DNA from: Cellvibrionaceae bacterium
GTDB taxonomy: Bacteria > Pseudomonadota > Gammaproteobacteria > Pseudomonadales > Cellvibrionaceae
Direction: 5' to 3'
Assembly (NCBI GenBank): GCA_027012915.1
Contig: JALUYN010000099.1
Span: forward strand, 1-19,947
DNA: 19,947 bases
Of this stretch, positions 1-8,315 are shown in pieces. The translations under genes were made by a program, and so were the position numbers. Below the pieces are notes generated by a model. That model searched no databases. It was given only the letters and a program-made list of their open reading frames with translations, and was not told where the DNA came from. Position 1 is the stretch's first letter. Every line of letters starts with the position of its first letter.

Positions 1-156
1 TCAGAGATGTTTAAAGATACCCATCAGTTGAATGCCTTTGCCTTACCGTTTGATCTGCCGAAATTGCCTATTTATCTGATATGGAATAAGGGGTTGAATC
101 GGGATAAGGGGCATCAGTGGCTTAGGGGGGTGATTGTGGGGTGTTTAGTAAAGTGA
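1..156 (+). CDS. LysR-family transcriptional regulator, C-terminal fragment (gene begins outside the window)
   Basis: The first frame is open from base 1 to a TGA at 154-156 and encodes 51 residues beginning SEMFKDTHQL and ending GVIVGCLVK. The pattern, with a basic stretch before a short PIYLIWNKG strand and a final helix (QWLRGVIVG), is that of the end of a LysR substrate-binding domain, where the last strand reads 'pvylvw' and the last helix closes the domain. The DNA-binding part lies upstream of the window, so neither the regulated target nor the ligand can be inferred. The family call rests on a short stretch and is moderate. No terminator with a clear U-tract was seen directly after the stop. 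Confidence 0.6.
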   Translation, partial: SEMFKDTHQLNAFALPFDLPKLPIYLIWNKGLNRDKGHQWLRGVIVGCLVK

Positions 157-278
157 AATAGGTTAGGTACCGCCAAGCTTTACACTAAGTAGGTATCTGA
201 GCGCTATACGAACTTAAATCGCCAGCACAAAAAGCCAGGATCTCGAGATACACGAGCCTCAAATAGAAGGCATAAAAC

Positions 279-1796
279 TTACTCTGAAGTCTTCACATCA
301 GGGTATTGCTCAAGAATATCTTTAAAAGTAGCGTCTGCTTGCTGTAATTGAATCTCTGTAAGTAAGGCACCTAAACTAGCAAGATTATCTGTAGCTTCTT
401 GATAGCCATTTTGGACAGCAATCTTCAACCAAACATATGCTCGCACCAAGTCTTTATCTACTCCCAGCCCGCCTTGATACAAGCCTCCTAAATTGCTTTG
501 AGCAATTACAAACCCGCCCTGCGCTGCCTTTAACTCCCACAAAGCCGCATCTTTATCACTTTGTTCTACACCAAGTCCTTTAGCGTACATAGACGCCAAA
601 TTATGTTGCGCATAGGCATTTCCCTGCCCAGCAGCTGCTGTAAATAATTCAAGAGCCTTACTGTAGTCTTTCTTTACATACTCACCATTGACATAAGCCA
701 CTGCTAGATTGGATTGAGCGCTCGCGTTCCCTTGCTTGACTGACTTTTCCCACCACTCTATCGCCGCCTCATAATTCTGAGCCACGCCTTCGCCAGACCA
801 AAGCATAATCGCCAAAAGATCCTGCGCGTATGGCTCCCCTTTCTCTGCGGACTGCCTATACCAACCCGCTGCTGCAACAGAATCCTGCTCCATACCCATT
901 CCGTTATCGTAAAGCTCTCCTAAATTCTTCATAGCAAGCCTATCCCCCAGGCTTGCCCCTTGGCGAAACAACTTAGCAGCCTCAACGTAATTCCTCTCTA
1001 CTCCAAGCCCATTCTTATATAACCACCCCAAACCATTAAAAGCCTCAAGATAACCCTGCGCTACAGCTGCTTGGTACCATTTAACTGATTGACTGTAATC
1101 ACGATTTACTCCGTATCCATTTGAATACATATAACCTAAGTTATATTTCGATTGAGAATTCCCTTGTTCAGCAGCCCTACGAAACCACTTCACTGCCAAC
1201 ACATTGTCCTTATCAACTATCTCGCCTTTTGCGTAGAGTAAACCTAACTTATCTTGTGCATAGACAAATCCTTGCTCTGCAGAAGCTTTAATCCACTTAA
1301 CAGCATTTCCTGCATTATCACCCGAGGAATCATTTAAATATATCAACCCCGCTCTATATTGAGACTCGGGGTTACCTTGGCTAGCTGCTTTTAGATACCA
1401 GTGAAGAGATCTCTCCAAATCTTGGCTTACTCCCAACCCCCCTTCATAAATCTGACCTAAAGCGACTTGGGCATTTGCATACCCTTGGGTCGCCGAACGT
1501 GAAAACCACTTCCTTGCTTCAGCATAATCTTTTTCACCCACTTCTCCTTGAGCATAAAGGATTCCTAATGCATTCTGAGCTTTAGCATTCCCCTGCTCAG
1601 CAGCCTTCATAAATAACTCAAAAGCCACCATATTGTCTTTTTGTACACCTTGCCCTTTGGCATAAATAATACCTAATTCAACTTGGGATATAGCATCTCC
1701 ACTGGCAGCCTTCAGTCGGAGCTGTTCGATACCTTCACTCGCCAGTACATCAACCGTAAGCAAGATAAAAAAACAAATTTTAAAACCCATTCTCAT
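279..1796 (-). CDS. Exported Sel1-like repeat (SLR/TPR-type) protein, 12 repeats
   Basis: The protein has about 505 residues. A signal-like segment (MRMGFKICFFILLTVDVLA) is followed by twelve consecutive roughly 36-residue Sel1-like repeats of the form A-x-x-x-LG-x-x-Y-x-x-G-x-GV-x-x-D-x-x-x-A-x-x-W-x-x-x-AA-x-Q-G, then a roughly 40-residue C-terminal tail. The frame is open from a TTG at 1808, but the ATG at 1794-1796 is preferred because GGAG lies 6 nt before it and the signal sequence then starts cleanly. Sel1 repeats form an alpha-helical solenoid that binds other proteins; bacterial members act as periplasmic or envelope scaffolds, and some modulate stress or host interaction. No catalytic domain is visible, so the partner is unknown. 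The gene lies 156 bp downstream of another exported protein on the same strand, and the two may be cotranscribed. Confidence 0.85.
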   Translation of the reverse strand: MRMGFKICFFILLTVDVLASEGIEQLRLKAASGDAISQVELGIIYAKGQGVQKDNMVAFELFMKAAEQGNAKAQNALGILYAQGEVGEKDYAEARKWFSRSATQGYANAQVALGQIYEGGLGVSQDLERSLHWYLKAASQGNPESQYRAGLIYLNDSSGDNAGNAVKWIKASAEQGFVYAQDKLGLLYAKGEIVDKDNVLAVKWFRRAAEQGNSQSKYNLGYMYSNGYGVNRDYSQSVKWYQAAVAQGYLEAFNGLGWLYKNGLGVERNYVEAAKLFRQGASLGDRLAMKNLGELYDNGMGMEQDSVAAAGWYRQSAEKGEPYAQDLLAIMLWSGEGVAQNYEAAIEWWEKSVKQGNASAQSNLAVAYVNGEYVKKDYSKALELFTAAAGQGNAYAQHNLASMYAKGLGVEQSDKDAALWELKAAQGGFVIAQSNLGGLYQGGLGVDKDLVRAYVWLKIAVQNGYQEATDNLASLGALLTEIQLQQADATFKDILEQYPDVKTSE

Positions 1797-1952
1797 ATCT
1801 AACTCCAAGGGTAATCCTCAATGGAAATTACAAAATTTTAGGATATGACATTGACGGGAAATAGAACCTAGCTCGTAATCCGGGAATGATCAGCAAGCGC
1901 AAAGATATCGATATTGACGATGTCAGATTTAAGGCCAGTCTCTATTCATCAG

Positions 1953-2465
1953 CTAAAGAGAAACATCAACTAAATAACCGGTCACCTGAACATCTATACC
2001 TCTAGAAATACCAGCCTCCCCTCCTGATCTATTCATATGCATACAGAAAAACTGGCCAGGCTCGGCATAAATCCTAATTGGCTGACTCACCAAGTAATTC
2101 AATATCGAACCACTAACAACGACCATTTCAGGCTTCTGAAGTACATGTCGAATATCCGGTGCTTCAGGACATACTCCCGATGACACCTCAATAATCGCCC
2201 TCATCCCCATTTGAGGATCATAAGAAACAATATTCAGGGATATATACTCTACAACTAGTCGCTTGCCTTCAGGCACCTGAAAAAGTAACTGCCGATGAGG
2301 GCTTCCTACAGCTTGGTATATGTTATTGAAATGGAAGGGTTGTTTAGCAGGGTTATCCACATCACGTACATCCTGAGGTCCTTCGGGATCACTACCAGGC
2401 TTTGCAGCAAACGCATTCAATGAAAAAAGTACTGAGAAGATAAGAATAATTGAAGCCCGCGCCAT
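1953..2465 (-). CDS. Small exported protein of unknown function
   Basis: About 170 residues with a typical Sec signal peptide (MARASIILIFSVLFSLNAFA, probable cleavage before AKPGSDP). The mature part is beta-rich, with alternating hydrophobic strands (LLFQVPEGKRLVVEYISL, MRAIIEVSSGVC, PIRIYAEPGQFFCMHM, IDVQVTGYLVDVSL). It contains two cysteines (in SGVCPEAP and QFFCMHM) that could form a disulfide after export. The frame is open from a GTG at 2474, but the ATG at 2463-2465 has a GAGAG element about 8 nt upstream and gives the better signal peptide. I do not recognise the family. It lies upstream of the Sel1-repeat gene on the same strand, which fits a shared envelope role, but no function can be assigned. 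Confidence 0.7.
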   Translation of the reverse strand: MARASIILIFSVLFSLNAFAAKPGSDPEGPQDVRDVDNPAKQPFHFNNIYQAVGSPHRQLLFQVPEGKRLVVEYISLNIVSYDPQMGMRAIIEVSSGVCPEAPDIRHVLQKPEMVVVSGSILNYLVSQPIRIYAEPGQFFCMHMNRSGGEAGISRGIDVQVTGYLVDVSL

Positions 2466-2586
2466 GATTGTCACTCTCTATACAGCAATACATAGGCGTA
2501 AGTATAGGTCGACAGTAGAAATCAACATTAGACAATAAGATGATTTCCACCGTTGTGAACATAACACTGAGAGCTATTCCTTTTAA

Positions 2587-3210
2587 CTCTACAATGAAGT
2601 GCGCGCCACAGCCTATACCGCAACACACACAACAAAGAACATCGACCGGCACGGACTCGACACCAATCTATACGGGCGCGAAGCCACCAGCAATGCCGCA
2701 AGAATTTGTTCATGGGCCTCAGCCTGGGGGATTCGTCAGTTTCAGCAGATCGGCGGGCCAAGTGTAACTGTGTGGCGAGAGCTGAGAAGACTTGAAGCTG
2801 ATGGCATCGAACAAAAGCTACTGCAAAAGATCACCCAAGCCGCCGATGATGCTGACTGGGCTACTTATACCGAACTGATGGGGGGAGTGAACTGTGCTCG
2901 CAAAGACCGGCCCCTACGCCCGCTGATGATTGAACAGCCCACTACCAGTAAATACGGTGAAGTCATTAAAACACTCAAAGGGCTATTATTTGGTCACTTT
3001 GCCGTCAGAACCCGTTTTCATGAATGGACAGTTCGTGTAGCCCAATCAAATGCCGATGCTGATCGGGACTCAGAAGAATTAACCGCGAACCAACACAAAG
3101 AAGCCGTCCAAAAGGCGGCTGACTTCCGAGCACCGCCGCAGGCGTGTGCTACCTTGGAGTTCTGTCAATAACTGTACGATACAAACAAGGATAGGTATGG
3201 AAATAAGGCT
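2587..3210 (+). pseudogene. P2-type phage replication initiator (gpA) remnant
   Basis: An open stretch starting after a stop at 2584-2586 encodes residues typical of the C-terminal half of bacteriophage replication gene A proteins (P2 gpA, HUH rolling-circle nickases). It shows a degenerate TKNIDRHGLD stretch (normally AKYISKNIDG), then ICSWASAWGIRQFQQIGG, then PSVTVWRELRRL, and later YGEVIKTLKG...VRTRFHEWTVR. The frame ends in TAA at 3171. The typical gpA ending, PWSSVNNCT, appears in another frame from about 3152, so a frameshift lies near 3140-3150. The N-terminal catalytic part with the HUH and tyrosine motifs is missing upstream. This is a dead fragment of a P2-like prophage. No other phage genes, integrase or att site were recognised in the window. 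Confidence 0.75.
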
Positions 3211-3248
3211 AACCACTCAACCCCAAAGCATTTTAACAGATTCATCCA

Positions 3249-3691
3249 CTAGGTATTCTTCTTTTTGGAAATCCAGAATTTATGCTCACTATCTAAAAAA
3301 ACAACATAAAAAGTACTCCCTGAAACATACCCGGAAACTCTTGGTATACCCCCAATCCCCTCAATTACAGCCCAAGCAACGTGCTTATCTACATGTGCCG
3401 GGTGGAAAAAACCAGTACTATCAGGGGAAGGGAAATCCCCATATATTTTTATTTGACGCTGTCCGCAGGCCTCATCACGCGTCAACTTAGAAAGCTGGGA
3501 TATTCTTTCAACAAGAGCAGGCAAGAGCTTCTTACTCTCCCACAACTCTACTGTTTCCTCCTCACCTTTGGGCTGTGTTTGGTCTAGATCCTTAAAACTA
3601 AAGGTAAGTAGCTCCCTATCAGCTACAACCTTTTTTCCTCCCGAGTCCCCTCTCTCCTTGAGAACCTTTTATTACTTCTATCCCTAGGCAT
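3249..3691 (-). pseudogene. Small partner protein of the RloA-like ATPase, frame broken at an A6 run
   Basis: The ATG at 3689-3691 overlaps the ATPase stop by 8 nt and has AGGGGA 8 nt upstream, a strong sign of translational coupling. Its frame encodes MPRDRSNKRFSRREGTREE, then reaches TAG. The -1 frame entered at the six-A run (3631-3636) continues KKVVADRELLTFSFKDLD and stays open to 3249, ending FWISKKKNT. Restoring one base would give one protein of about 147 residues. In that second frame the only start codon is TTG at 3543-3545. Visible landmarks are FSFKDLD, KIYGDFP, FFHPAHVD, VAWAVIEGIGG and FYVVFLDSEHKFW. I do not recognise a named family and see no Walker, TOPRIM or HEPN motif. The basic N-terminus resembles those of RloB proteins, but the rest does not. 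It may be a pseudogene, a sequencing error in a homopolymer, or a recoded gene. Confidence 0.55.
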
Positions 3692-5030
3692 TGAACATTT
3701 CCCCTAGGCCTTCAGCAGAAGAAAATAATGGGATAGCGCCATACTTCCCCAATAAATAATCTCGACTATAGCTATTTTCCTTCCTTGTATAATGCTCTTT
3801 GTATTCAATCAAGGAATACAGTTCACTTTCATGTCGACCATTCTTATCAACAAACCACACCTGATCTCTTCTAAACAGCTCATTTGTCAACAAATTAGTA
3901 TCATGACAAGTTACTATTAACTGGCTCCCTCCATGACTATGATCATTAAAAATACCTATAATAAATTTGCACAACAATGTGTGAAACTTACTATCAAACT
4001 CATCAACCACCAGAATTTCATTATTTTTAATAACATCATACAGAGGCCCCAAAAGGTAGATTAATTTCTGAGTACCATCGGATTCAAAACTAATTGGAAG
4101 AGAATAAAAATCATCACCCTCACCGCCTCTTTTAATTACGTCAATCTCTTTTTTCTTAAACTTTCTATTCTCAAAAATCCCTTCAAGCTTTGAAAAAACA
4201 TCTTGCAGCTCTTTATCTTTTAAACTCGCTTCCTTTGTTTTAACTAGAGGGAATTCAGTTTCACTTTCAACAACACTAATATCATGTATCTGAACTGCCT
4301 TAAGAATCTCCAGTGCCCAACCTTTAAAATCTGGATCTTCTTCAAACAGCTTTACTGTGAAGTTTCTAAAACCTTTATCTTCAATGCCCGAGATAATATT
4401 TAATTTTTTAAACCATTCAGTAACAACTGTAGAACGCTCTCCATCGAACTGAGATAGCACTGAAACAAAAGGTATGGTTGGTTTCGTTTTTTCAATTAGG
4501 AAAGTTTCTCCATCCTCTTTCGTAAAGAATTTTGCCTCAGAAAAAGAGCGTTGATTATAGGATACAGTTTGCCTATAACGATGAAATAGATTTGTCTCAC
4601 GACTACTTTTAATCCAATAAAGCCACTCTTCAACTATATCACCGTCTGAGATCTCTAATCCGTAACGGTAAAGATTACCCTCTGCAATAAAGGTGACTTC
4701 AAATTCCGTTGGTATATCAAAGTAATTCTCTTTTAGAAAAAAAGGTATGGCGCTCAAGGTTTCAGGCTTCTCCACTGAACCCAAAGAGCCTAAAACTATT
4801 CTTTGCAACACACTTAGGGCTTCGATTAGGTTTGTTTTACCAGATCCATTTGCTCCAAAAATAGCAGCGCTTTTTAAAACGCTTTTTATCCCAAAAGCAT
4901 CAACAGTTTCAGTATTGTTAAGATTTGTCTGTTCTTTAGTTGAGGTGGAAGCGACCATATTCAAGTCTTGAGCATGATTGAAAGAGGCAAAGTTTTGAAC
5001 AGAAAAGTTGATGAGCATTTTCAAAGCCAT
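3684..5030 (-). CDS. RloA-like AAA/ABC-type ATPase (AAA_15/AAA_21 type), putative defence protein
   Basis: 448 residues. The N-terminus (MLINFSVQNFASF) is the usual start of overcoming-lysogenization-defect-like, RloA and PrrC-like ATPases. The Walker A motif GANGSGKT is at about 59-66. An ABC-signature-like ESDGTQKL is at about 316-323, Walker B ILVVDEFD at 339-346 and an H-loop TCHDTNLL at 374-381. The closing part (RRDQVWFVDK, YSRDYLLGKYGAIP) is typical of this clade. In studied relatives such ATPases control a coupled nuclease or toxin in phage defence; that role here is inferred from family and operon layout. The ATG at 5028-5030 is used; another in-frame ATG lies at 5016-5018 and starts at MLINF. 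Neither has a clear ribosome binding site. Only 47 bp separate the start from the left end of the Tn3-family element, so its native promoter may have been altered. Confidence 0.8.
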   Translation of the reverse strand: MALKMLINFSVQNFASFNHAQDLNMVASTSTKEQTNLNNTETVDAFGIKSVLKSAAIFGANGSGKTNLIEALSVLQRIVLGSLGSVEKPETLSAIPFFLKENYFDIPTEFEVTFIAEGNLYRYGLEISDGDIVEEWLYWIKSSRETNLFHRYRQTVSYNQRSFSEAKFFTKEDGETFLIEKTKPTIPFVSVLSQFDGERSTVVTEWFKKLNIISGIEDKGFRNFTVKLFEEDPDFKGWALEILKAVQIHDISVVESETEFPLVKTKEASLKDKELQDVFSKLEGIFENRKFKKKEIDVIKRGGEGDDFYSLPISFESDGTQKLIYLLGPLYDVIKNNEILVVDEFDSKFHTLLCKFIIGIFNDHSHGGSQLIVTCHDTNLLTNELFRRDQVWFVDKNGRHESELYSLIEYKEHYTRKENSYSRDYLLGKYGAIPLFSSAEGLGEMFNA

Positions 5031-5077
5031 ATTGCTAAGTTAAAAAACCGAAAGATAGCAGTTAATACGGAAAAACG

Positions 5078-5115
5078 GGGGTACTAGGGTTTTTCCCTCG
5101 TAAACGGACAAAAGC
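5078..5115 (+). repeat. Left 38-bp terminal inverted repeat of the Tn3-family element
   Basis: It begins GGGGTACTAGGG and contains the conserved core CCCTCGTAAACGGACAAAA. It pairs with 8278-8315 (33/38 identical; mismatches at positions 6, 9, 13, 29 and 37). The GGGG terminus and 38-bp length are typical of the Tn3 family. Confidence 0.9.
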
Positions 5116-5218
5116 CTCTGGAGCCTCCGCCATTCCTGGCCTCTCAGAGGGGGTTACTTTCAATTTTCTTATTGTTGTGGAGTATTTTGGCTAAAATCGC
5201 TGGCTTTGAGCATTGATA

Positions 5219-8200
5219 ATGGCCACCGAAAAACGTATCAAAATCCTGACCAAGACCGAGAGTACCGAGCTGTTCGGCCCTCCCATTCTAAGTTCGAATG
5301 ATCAACGTTTCTTCTTCACTCTCAATGACGCCGAATTAGCTGAATGCAACAGAATCCGTAAGCGGGATCACAGGTGCATGTTTGTTTTACTGCTGGGCTA
5401 CTTCAAAGTAAAGCCCATCATGTTGAGCACCGGCTATCATCAAATTAAGCAGGACCTCAAGTATGTGTGCTCCGAAGTCCTCCCAGGCCCTGGTTTCCGA
5501 CCCTTCAATCTTACTCAGAAAGCCCGTATTCGGATTTACCAACGCATCTTCAAATTGACGGGCCATCAGCGCTGGCTCAACAACAATCATAGTTCGGCGT
5601 TGGCAAAGGATCTTAATGAGCATGCACGGGCATGGGGTCAACCGAGAGCTCTATTCGATAGGGCTATAGAATACTTGTCAGCACAAAAAATCGCCATCCC
5701 TGGGTACACCGTGCTGCAGGACTTAATCAGTGATGTTGTGAGTGTCACAAACGATCAGTTTGCCCGTCAACTTGAGGATCTTATATCTGCGGATTTGGCA
5801 GTGATGCTATCTGAACTTGTTAATGGAAATAACACATTAACCCTGCGGCAGTTGCGTCAATCTGCCAGAAACTTCACGAGGAATGAGCTGGAGAAAGAAC
5901 TTGCAGTGCATTCCTATATCCAACCATGGATACCGGAAGTTAATGAGGTGTTGAGCGCGTTATCTCTGTCCTCGAAGAATCAGCAACACTTTGCTGAGCG
6001 GGTGAATTACTACGGTGCCAAGCTACAGCGCCAATCTACTGGCAATCAACGGCTTTATCTGTTGTGTTATCTGCAAACCCGCTGGGTACAGGCATTGGAG
6101 CGCATTGCCGATGGTTTTGTTCATCATGTTCGACAGATAAAACAAAAAGCCAAGGCCTACGCACAGGAATCGGTTTACCAAGACTGGCAAAACGCCGCTA
6201 AAAACGTCAGCAAGGCAGCGGAAGTTCTTCATCTGTTCATTGATGATCGTATCGATCAAGCGCAACCGTTTGGGGCGGTAAAGCAGCAGGCTCTGAAGTT
6301 GCTTGCGGCTAAAGAACTGGAATCTGTATGTCTGTTCCTTAATGAACAAAAGCGTTCTGTTGAGGAAGCTATGTGGCAATATTATGACCAGAGAGATAGC
6401 TTGAGGGAAGGGTTGCTTCGACAGCTGTTTGTTTGTCTGCACTTTGAAGGCAGCGAGGGAACTATCCGCCTAGCGGCAGCGCTGGGTCAAGCCCAGCTTG
6501 AGCTCTCAGTACATAGAATCATCTCAGAGGAAAATATAGACTGCCGGCTTCCCCCCAAGAAACAATTATCGTTTTTGCAGGACGAGGACGGAAATTTTAA
6601 CCAAGGTCGCTACGAGTGGTACCTGTATCTGCAGATCCCCGATCGGTTGAATGGCCAGCTGACCTTGCCTAATATCATTAAATACAGGAGCTTGGATGCT
6701 GATCTGGTGAGTCGGGAACGTTGGCGAAGGGATAAGAGCAAGTTGTTGGAGCAAACTAAGCTACCTAAGTTGTCCGCCGAACCGAACAAGTTGATTGAGC
6801 AAATGTCCAGGGATCTGGAGATCCGTTTGTATGAGGTCAGTGAATATCTAGAACGAGACGATAACCGAAATATTATCCTACGTAATCCCAAGGGTAAGCG
6901 CCTATGGCGGTTGCCGACGGCAAGTAAAAAGTACCTGGTCAACAACCCCTTCTTTCAGCAAATACCGACAACGGGCGTTGCCGACGTTTTGCGTATGGTG
7001 GATCGCGACACCCGGTTCATTGACTGTTTTGAACATGTGCTGGGCTCGCAGCCCAAGAGCAGAGTCCATGAATATGACCTGTTGGCGATTCTGGTGGGAA
7101 ATGCGACTAACCAAGGGATCTACGGTATGGCACAAGTCTCCGATCGAACCTATGACCAGCTCAGCACCATTCAGGCAAACTATCTGCGACTGGATAGCCT
7201 GAATGCAGCCAACGACACCATCAACAACGCAACGGCAAAGCTGCCCATTTTCAAGCATTACAACATTCAAGAGGATGTTATCCACGCCAGTGCCGATGGC
7301 CAAAAGTTCGAGGCACGGAGAGAGACCTTCAAAACGCGCTACTCTTCGAAGTACTTCGGTACTCAGAAAGGCGTCTCGGCCATGAGCTTAATTGCCAACC
7401 ATACCGCCATCAATGCCCGGGTGATCGGCGCGAATGAACACGAATCCCACTACATCTTTGACTTGTTGATGAATAACAGCTCGGAGATCACCCCGGACGT
7501 ACTCTCAACGGATACCCATGGGGTTAATCATGTCAACTTCGCTCTACTGGACCTATTTGGATATAGCTTTGCGCCGCGTTACGCGCAGGTTGGTCGAGTC
7601 ATTAATGAGATGTTCGATGTGAAAGAAGATAAGGATCAGAGAATCCAGCTACACCTGAAAAAGGCCATCAAAACCAAGCGTATCATGCAACACTGGGATA
7701 CTATCCAGCGCATTGCTGTGTCGCTCAAAGAACGAAAGACCACACAAGCCACGTTGGTTCGGAAACTCTCAGGTTACAAGAAAAACCATCCCTTGCTGGA
7801 GGCGCTGACCGAGTTCAATCGCCTGGTAAAAGCAAATTACCTGCTGAACTACATCGATGATGTAAGTCTGCGGAACTACGTTCAGCGAGCCCTGAACCGG
7901 GGGGAGGCCTATCACCAGCTGCGTCGAGCTATCAGCAACGTCAATGGGGATCAGTTCCGTGGGAGTTCTGATGAAGAGATCCAGCTATGGAATGAGTGCG
8001 CCCGCTTGGTCACCAACGCCATCATCTACTTTAACTCCAGCATACTCAGCCAGTTACTCACGAGCTTCGAATATCAGGGAGACAACAAGCGGGTACAGAT
8101 CGTCAAACAGGCATCCCCAGTTGCTTGGTATAACATCAACTTAAAGGGTATCTATACCTTCGAATTGAGTGAAAAACTACCAGCTCTGGAGGAGCTTATG

Positions 8201-8239
8201 TGCTCAATCGAGGGATATTTACCGGTTCGGGAAAAGTAA
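5219..8239 (+). CDS. tnpA: Tn3-family transposase TnpA
   Basis: About 1006 residues, the normal size for the family. The N-terminus (TKTESTELFGPPILSSNDQ) belongs to the DUF4158-type DNA-binding region that recognises the 38-bp ends. The C-terminal part is the Tn3 DDE catalytic domain: first Asp in HASADGQKF (about D693), second Asp in STDTHGVNH (about D765), and a candidate catalytic Glu in QLWNECARL (about E926). The frame is open from TTG 5213, but ATG 5219-5221 (MATEKRIK) fits the usual start. No strong ribosome binding site is seen. No internal stop or frameshift is visible, so the enzyme looks intact and replicative transposition (cointegrate formation) is plausible. With no resolvase in the element, cointegrates would need homologous recombination or a resolvase in trans. 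A short palindrome, CCGCTA-a-TAGCGG, lies between its stop and the right end. Confidence 0.95.
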   Translation: MATEKRIKILTKTESTELFGPPILSSNDQRFFFTLNDAELAECNRIRKRDHRCMFVLLLGYFKVKPIMLSTGYHQIKQDLKYVCSEVLPGPGFRPFNLTQKARIRIYQRIFKLTGHQRWLNNNHSSALAKDLNEHARAWGQPRALFDRAIEYLSAQKIAIPGYTVLQDLISDVVSVTNDQFARQLEDLISADLAVMLSELVNGNNTLTLRQLRQSARNFTRNELEKELAVHSYIQPWIPEVNEVLSALSLSSKNQQHFAERVNYYGAKLQRQSTGNQRLYLLCYLQTRWVQALERIADGFVHHVRQIKQKAKAYAQESVYQDWQNAAKNVSKAAEVLHLFIDDRIDQAQPFGAVKQQALKLLAAKELESVCLFLNEQKRSVEEAMWQYYDQRDSLREGLLRQLFVCLHFEGSEGTIRLAAALGQAQLELSVHRIISEENIDCRLPPKKQLSFLQDEDGNFNQGRYEWYLYLQIPDRLNGQLTLPNIIKYRSLDADLVSRERWRRDKSKLLEQTKLPKLSAEPNKLIEQMSRDLEIRLYEVSEYLERDDNRNIILRNPKGKRLWRLPTASKKYLVNNPFFQQIPTTGVADVLRMVDRDTRFIDCFEHVLGSQPKSRVHEYDLLAILVGNATNQGIYGMAQVSDRTYDQLSTIQANYLRLDSLNAANDTINNATAKLPIFKHYNIQEDVIHASADGQKFEARRETFKTRYSSKYFGTQKGVSAMSLIANHTAINARVIGANEHESHYIFDLLMNNSSEITPDVLSTDTHGVNHVNFALLDLFGYSFAPRYAQVGRVINEMFDVKEDKDQRIQLHLKKAIKTKRIMQHWDTIQRIAVSLKERKTTQATLVRKLSGYKKNHPLLEALTEFNRLVKANYLLNYIDDVSLRNYVQRALNRGEAYHQLRRAISNVNGDQFRGSSDEEIQLWNECARLVTNAIIYFNSSILSQLLTSFEYQGDNKRVQIVKQASPVAWYNINLKGIYTFELSEKLPALEELMCSIEGYLPVREK

Positions 8240-8277
8240 TACCTCCTGGAAGCCCGCTAATAGCGGCGGCTCTAGAA

Positions 8278-8315
8278 GATTTTGTCTGTTTACGAGGGAA
8301 AATCCCCAGCACCCC
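8278..8315 (-). repeat. Right 38-bp terminal inverted repeat of the Tn3-family element
   Basis: Read on the minus strand it begins GGGGTGCTGGGG and contains CCCTCGTAAACAGACAAAA. It matches the left repeat at 33 of 38 positions. Its outer edge abuts the GAA AAA codons of the interrupted MerR gene. Confidence 0.9.

Larger units (their letters stand above)
5078..8315 (+). mobile_element. Minimal Tn3-family transposon (tnpA only, about 3.24 kb)
   Basis: The element is bounded by 38-bp inverted repeats that begin with GGGG and match at 33 of 38 positions. Between them lies one gene, a full-length Tn3-family transposase. No resolvase or integrase, no passenger gene and no obvious res site were found in the 103 bp left or 38 bp right of tnpA inside the repeats. 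The 5 bases outside the two ends (aaacg at 5073-5077, ttttt at 8316-8320) do not match, so the expected 5-bp target duplication is absent. On its right side the element interrupts a MerR-family gene. Confidence 0.9.

Noticed and set aside
1860..2005. Plus-strand stretch reading GMISKRKDIDIDDVRFKASL
   Set aside because: It looks protein-like but is short, has a stop just upstream and overlaps the end of the 170-residue gene on the other strand; no family could be recognised.
3146..3490. Plus-strand open frame following the gpA remnant
   Set aside because: Its first 20 residues are the frameshifted gpA tail, and the rest lies antisense to the well-formed partner gene of the ATPase; it is not a separate gene.
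5078..5218. Search for a res site or resolvase remnant in the left end of the Tn3-family element
   Set aside because: Only about 100 bp lie between the left repeat and tnpA, with no paired subsites or resolvase codons visible.
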